A stretch of DNA of 52,174 nucleotides, taken from assembly GCF_001590865.1 (NCBI RefSeq), contig NZ_BBUY01000019.1, forward strand, positions 1 to 52,174, written 5' to 3'. The notes beneath the pieces are model-generated. The model had not been told where the DNA came from. It did no database searches and was given only the letters and a program-made list of their open reading frames with translations. Position 1 is the first letter of the stretch. Every line of letters begins with the position of its first letter. A program made the translations under genes and the position numbers. Positions 49,617-52,174 of the stretch are shown here, in pieces. The DNA is from Streptomyces sp. NBRC 110611 (GTDB lineage: Bacteria > Actinomycetota > Actinomycetes > Streptomycetales > Streptomycetaceae).

Positions 49617-49715
49617 GCCGCCGCCCCCGACACCGGCTTCGTACCCCCCGGGCCGTCGACACGGTCCGGGGCGGAGCCTCCGCCGCTGCCTGACGGAGCC
49701 TCCGCTTTCCTCCAC

Positions 49716-49771
49716 GCGAAACGCACTGTTTCGCCATCAACTACAACTTTGCCGATTCTTGGTGTAGTTGA
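49716..49771 (+). promoter_or_regulatory. Hairpin and long-spaced dyad upstream of the secreted protein gene
   Basis: GCGAAAC-GCACT-GTTTCGC (49716-49734) is a perfect 7-bp hairpin. It is followed by TCAACTACA (49737-49745) and TGTAGTTGA (49763-49771), a perfect 9-bp dyad with a 17-bp spacer. They lie 125-180 bp before the start codon in DNA that is clearly less G+C-rich than its surroundings. The dyad includes TTGACT, which could be a -35 element. Confidence 0.5.
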
Positions 49772-49895
49772 CTCAGGTTTCACAGCAGTCTCAAACGCAA
49801 CAGCGACGGGCGAAATCCGGACTCTCCTCAACGCCGGAACCGTCGCTTCCATGTGGCCGTGCGAACTGCCGAGAGGCACGAGAGGCAACAGCAAG

Positions 49896-50579
49896 ATGAC
49901 GCACAGGAACAACAGAACGCTCCGCTACGGAAGCCGGCTGATAGGGCTGTCCACAGCCGCACTGGGGCTGGTCGCGGCGATGGCCGTACCGGCGGCCGCC
50001 GCGGACGACGGCCCGACCCGTCAGCAGCTCATGGCCGACTGCGCCTCCGGCGAGGGGAAGTGCAGCTTCAACGAGCCGGTCCTCGGCAAGGCGTACCTCG
50101 GCGACTTCCGCCAGGTCTCCAACTCCCTCTACAACTGCACCACTTCTGACGCCACCCAGTCGATGACCTGGTCGGACACCGTGGGCTCGACGGACTCCGC
50201 GGGCGTCTCGGTCACCGCCGGCGGCAAGATCGCCGGTCTGATCGACCTGAGCGTGACCGCGACCTACAGCCACACCTGGTCGAGCTCGCACACCGAGAGC
50301 AGCTCCCTCAACATGACGGTGAAGCCCGGCGAAGTGGGCTGGATCTCGCGGGCACAGGTCATGCAGACCGTGTCGGGCACCTGGCAGACGCACTACGACA
50401 GCCCGAAGTGGGGGCACTACTACTGGTACGTGCCGGACACCGTCACCGGCCCCGCGCCCAACGGCACGGACGGGAAGAGCAATGCGGTGACGGTCAAGAC
50501 CCGCAAGATGACCGACGAGGAGATGGCTTCCTGCTCCTCCGGGGCGAAGCAGGGCCGAACCTTCGTCAAGAAGCGCTGA
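49896..50579 (+). CDS. Secreted protein with pore-forming-like beta region
   Basis: This 227-residue protein has a signal peptide ending at about residue 36 (AVPAAAADD). The mature region has two N-terminal Cys and then a Ser/Thr-rich, alternating segment (about 88-145: SMTWSDTVGSTDSAGVSVTA, then LSVTATYSHTWSSSHTESSS) followed by VKPGEVGWI. That pattern is like the transmembrane-hairpin region of aerolysin-type and ETX/MTX2 beta-pore proteins. No receptor-binding domain is visible. Similarity is by pattern only, so pore formation is inference. It is convergent with the L,D-transpeptidase. Confidence 0.75.
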   Translation: MTHRNNRTLRYGSRLIGLSTAALGLVAAMAVPAAAADDGPTRQQLMADCASGEGKCSFNEPVLGKAYLGDFRQVSNSLYNCTTSDATQSMTWSDTVGSTDSAGVSVTAGGKIAGLIDLSVTATYSHTWSSSHTESSSLNMTVKPGEVGWISRAQVMQTVSGTWQTHYDSPKWGHYYWYVPDTVTGPAPNGTDGKSNAVTVKTRKMTDEEMASCSSGAKQGRTFVKKR

Positions 50580-50634
50580 CGACCTGAGGGGTGACCCCAG
50601 GAACGGCGGCCGGCGGCCGACGCCGCACAGCCGC

Positions 50635-50662
50635 GGCACGGGCCGGGCCTCCGGCCCGTGCC
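50635..50662. terminator. Bidirectional terminator
   Basis: A perfect 12-bp stem (50635-50646 with 50651-50662) with a 4-nt loop between the stop codons of two convergent genes. Confidence 0.85.
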
Positions 50663-50668
50663 ACCGGG

Positions 50669-51403
50669 TCAGGTACCCGGCTTCCGGCCGTAGACGTGGA
50701 CGTCGTCGCCGGTCCTGAGCAGCGACCAGTACTTCCTGGCGTCGTTGCTCCGCATGTTGACGCAGCCGTGGGAGCCGGGCGCGGACCAGACGCTGCCGCC
50801 GATGGCGTGGAAGGCCTGCCCGCCGTCGAAGAACTGGCTGTACGGCATGGCGACGTGGTACAGGGTCGACACATGGTGCAGGTTGCGCCAGTAGACCTTC
50901 TTGGCGCCGGTACGGGTCTCGTAGCCGTCCCGTCCGGTGCGGACCGGCACCGGTCCGAACACCAGCCTCCGTCCGTCCTGGATCCAGCTGAGCTGCCGGG
51001 TCAGGTCGACGCAGGCGATGCGCCCCCTGTCCGTGGGGCACCTGCGGTCCTTGTTGGGGTTGTTCCCGGCGGCCCGCTGCCGCGCGACGAGGGTCATCAC
51101 GCCCCAGGTGACGGGCCCGGCGTAGCCGATGTTCGGGGTGATGCCATGGCTGGTCTGGAAGGCGCGGATGGCCCGGCAGTCGGCTGCCGACTGCCGGCCG
51201 TCGACCGTGCGCCCGAGGAACTTCTCGGCCTGCTTCTGGTAGGGGCCGCGGACCGCGAAGCAGGGGGACGCGGTGGCGGCCTGGGCGGTGGAACCGAAGG
51301 CCACGGTCAGCGGCACCGTCAGCGCCGTGAGGGCGAGCGCCGCGCCCGCCCGGCGGCCGACGCCGGACCGCCGCCGTATGCACAGGTTCAGTCGTCGTCT
51401 CAT
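50669..51403 (-). CDS. L,D-transpeptidase with peptidoglycan-binding domain
   Basis: The 244-residue protein has a basic signal peptide (to about residue 42). A peptidoglycan-binding-like helical domain (about 50-105: CRAIRAFQTSHGITPNIGYA) leads to a YkuD catalytic domain with H199 in FHAIGG and the active-site SHGCVNM motif (C214). It forms 3-3 cross-links in peptidoglycan or attaches proteins. The two domains usually occur in this order. The gene is divergent from a DinB gene and separated by a strong terminator from the secreted protein. Confidence 0.92.
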   Translation of the reverse strand: MRRRLNLCIRRRSGVGRRAGAALALTALTVPLTVAFGSTAQAATASPCFAVRGPYQKQAEKFLGRTVDGRQSAADCRAIRAFQTSHGITPNIGYAGPVTWGVMTLVARQRAAGNNPNKDRRCPTDRGRIACVDLTRQLSWIQDGRRLVFGPVPVRTGRDGYETRTGAKKVYWRNLHHVSTLYHVAMPYSQFFDGGQAFHAIGGSVWSAPGSHGCVNMRSNDARKYWSLLRTGDDVHVYGRKPGT

Positions 51404-51581
51404 GACCGGTATGACCCATGACCCGCGCCCTCGGTTGCGGGCCTGCCCGGCCCGGCATACGAACTCGGCCAGAGTCGCCGGCTTCCCCCGATTCGCCGCT
51501 CCGGCTTGGGATCATGGACGTACCGCCGGACCGATGTCCGCGCGCCCCGCAGGGCCCGACCGCCGCCGCAAAGGAGCCTCC

Positions 51582-52097
51582 ATGACCACCAGCACGGACC
51601 TGCTCATCGACGCCTTCGGCCGTATCCGGGAGGTCGTCGAGGAGGCGGTCACCGGACTCGGGCCCGAGGAGCTGGGCGCCCGCCCCGACGACGGTGCCAA
51701 CTCGATCGGCTGGCTGGTCTGGCACCTCACCAGGGTCCAGGACGACCATCTCGCCGATGCGGCCGGCACCGAGCAGATCTGGACCTCGGACGGCTGGTAC
51801 GGACGCTTCGGGCTGCCGTTCGCGGCCGACGACACCGGCTACGGCCACTCCCGCCTGAACGTGGCGAAAGTACGCGACCTGACCGCCGAGCTGCTGATGG
51901 GGTATCACCAGGCCGTCCACGACAGCACGGTCCGCTATGTCGCCGGCCTCGCCGACGAGGAATTCCCCCGCATCGTCGACCGCTCCTGGTCGCCACCCGT
52001 CACCTTGGGCGTCCGGCTCATCAGCGTGATCGCCGATGGTCTGCAGCATGCGGGGCAGGCGGCTTATGTCCGTGGCCTTTCCGCTGCGCTTGGCTAA
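51582..52097 (+). CDS. DinB-family protein
   Basis: The 171-residue protein has the DinB/YfiT four-helix bundle: DAFGRIREVVEEAVTGLG, NSIGWLVWHLTRVQDDHLAD with the metal-ligand His48 region, and SVIADGLQHAGQAAYVRGL with the second His pair. DinB proteins can be thiol-dependent (mycothiol, bacillithiol) transferases or have unknown activity. It begins at an ATG after AAAGGAG and ends at 52097, close to the window edge. Confidence 0.9.
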   Translation: MTTSTDLLIDAFGRIREVVEEAVTGLGPEELGARPDDGANSIGWLVWHLTRVQDDHLADAAGTEQIWTSDGWYGRFGLPFAADDTGYGHSRLNVAKVRDLTAELLMGYHQAVHDSTVRYVAGLADEEFPRIVDRSWSPPVTLGVRLISVIADGLQHAGQAAYVRGLSAALG

Positions 52098-52174
52098 TCG
52101 CTGCGCTTGGCCTGCCTCCCACGTTGTTGGCTTTCCCGCCGTGGCGCCTGGCGGCGGGCTGGAATCCGCTGCGC
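52082..52174. repeat. CGCTGCGCTTGGC direct repeat at window end
   Basis: CGCTGCGCTTGGC occurs twice (52082-52094, 52099-52111) with a 17-bp period, overlapping the DinB stop codon, and its first nine bases recur at the window end (52166-52174). The array may continue outside the window. Confidence 0.55.

Noticed and set aside
49791..52049. Long minus-strand open frame covering the secreted protein, L,D-transpeptidase and DinB genes
   Set aside because: Real genes with clear motifs occupy the other frames, and the translation is low-complexity.
1..52174. CRISPR arrays, tRNA genes, insertion sequences, prophage or integrase genes
   Set aside because: Scanning both strands by eye found no repeat-spacer pattern, cloverleaf, transposase or integrase motif. 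Weak or degenerate tRNA-like elements could have been missed.

Overview
The window is high-G+C DNA. Gene starts follow GGAGG-type ribosome binding sites, and many start codons are GTG or TTG. Tat and Sec signal peptides are frequent. A conservon operon, a CYP157-type P450, a class F sortase, an EshA-like encapsulin and a MmyB-type regulator all point to an actinomycete, most likely a Streptomyces or close relative. No tRNA, rRNA, CRISPR array, transposase or phage gene was recognised. It looks like chromosomal, partly accessory DNA rich in secreted proteins.

Layout. 0.1-3.9 kb: an EamA exporter divergent from a LysR regulator, a secreted fibronectin-III-like protein, and a long gene-free region with two unexplained repeats. 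3.9-10.2 kb: a terpene synthase overlapping a C-methyltransferase-like gene, running tail-to-tail into a conservon (cvnA-cvnB-cvnC-cvnD and a CYP157-type P450 with the unusual EQVLW motif). 10.5-18.4 kb: a PLP-dependent Orn/Lys/Arg decarboxylase, a fused SecDF, a repeat-containing secreted protein, a NarL-type two-component system and a DksA/TraR-type zinc protein. 18.5-21.5 kb: a secreted beta-propeller, then a Lys-rich surface protein next to a class F sortase. 21.6-27.6 kb: small hypotheticals, a DUF1707 membrane protein divergent from a TetR regulator with two operator-like sites, a peptidase-inhibitor-like protein, a GNAT enzyme, a DUF1259 protein, a ricin-type lectin and a single-domain BLIP-like protein. 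28.0-30.9 kb: a family 2B encapsulin (with a cyclic-nucleotide-binding-like insertion) overlapping a cysteine desulfurase that has a disordered N-terminal extension of about 115 residues, the expected arrangement of shell and cargo. 31.3-33.7 kb: a CAP-domain protein, a flavin monooxygenase and a small Ig-like protein.

34.0-38.3 kb: three tightly spaced genes that fit lysine/pipecolate catabolism: a FAD amine oxidase, an HglS-type 2-oxoadipate dioxygenase/decarboxylase and an ALDH7-type aminoadipate-semialdehyde dehydrogenase. An ornithine-cyclodeaminase/mu-crystallin homolog 2 kb away could feed the same route. 38.3-52.2 kb: an AMIN-like protein, AlkB, a TmrB-like ATPase, an FMN reductase, a 5'-truncated methyltransferase, a TTC38-like protein, an MFS exporter divergent from a MmyB-type regulator, an RNase H, an AIM24 protein, DoxX, a secreted protein resembling beta-pore-forming proteins, an L,D-transpeptidase and DinB.

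The strongest systems are the terpene/conservon block, the encapsulin with its cysteine desulfurase, the aminoadipate catabolic operon and the sortase with its neighbouring surface protein. The strongest non-coding signals are a 20-bp overlapping palindrome with adjacent 14-bp repeats (3.2 kb), paired TetR operators (22.4 kb), competing hairpins after the desulfurase (31.0 kb) and a perfect 22-bp tandem repeat (46.3 kb). All functions are read from motifs and remembered family features; no database search was possible.
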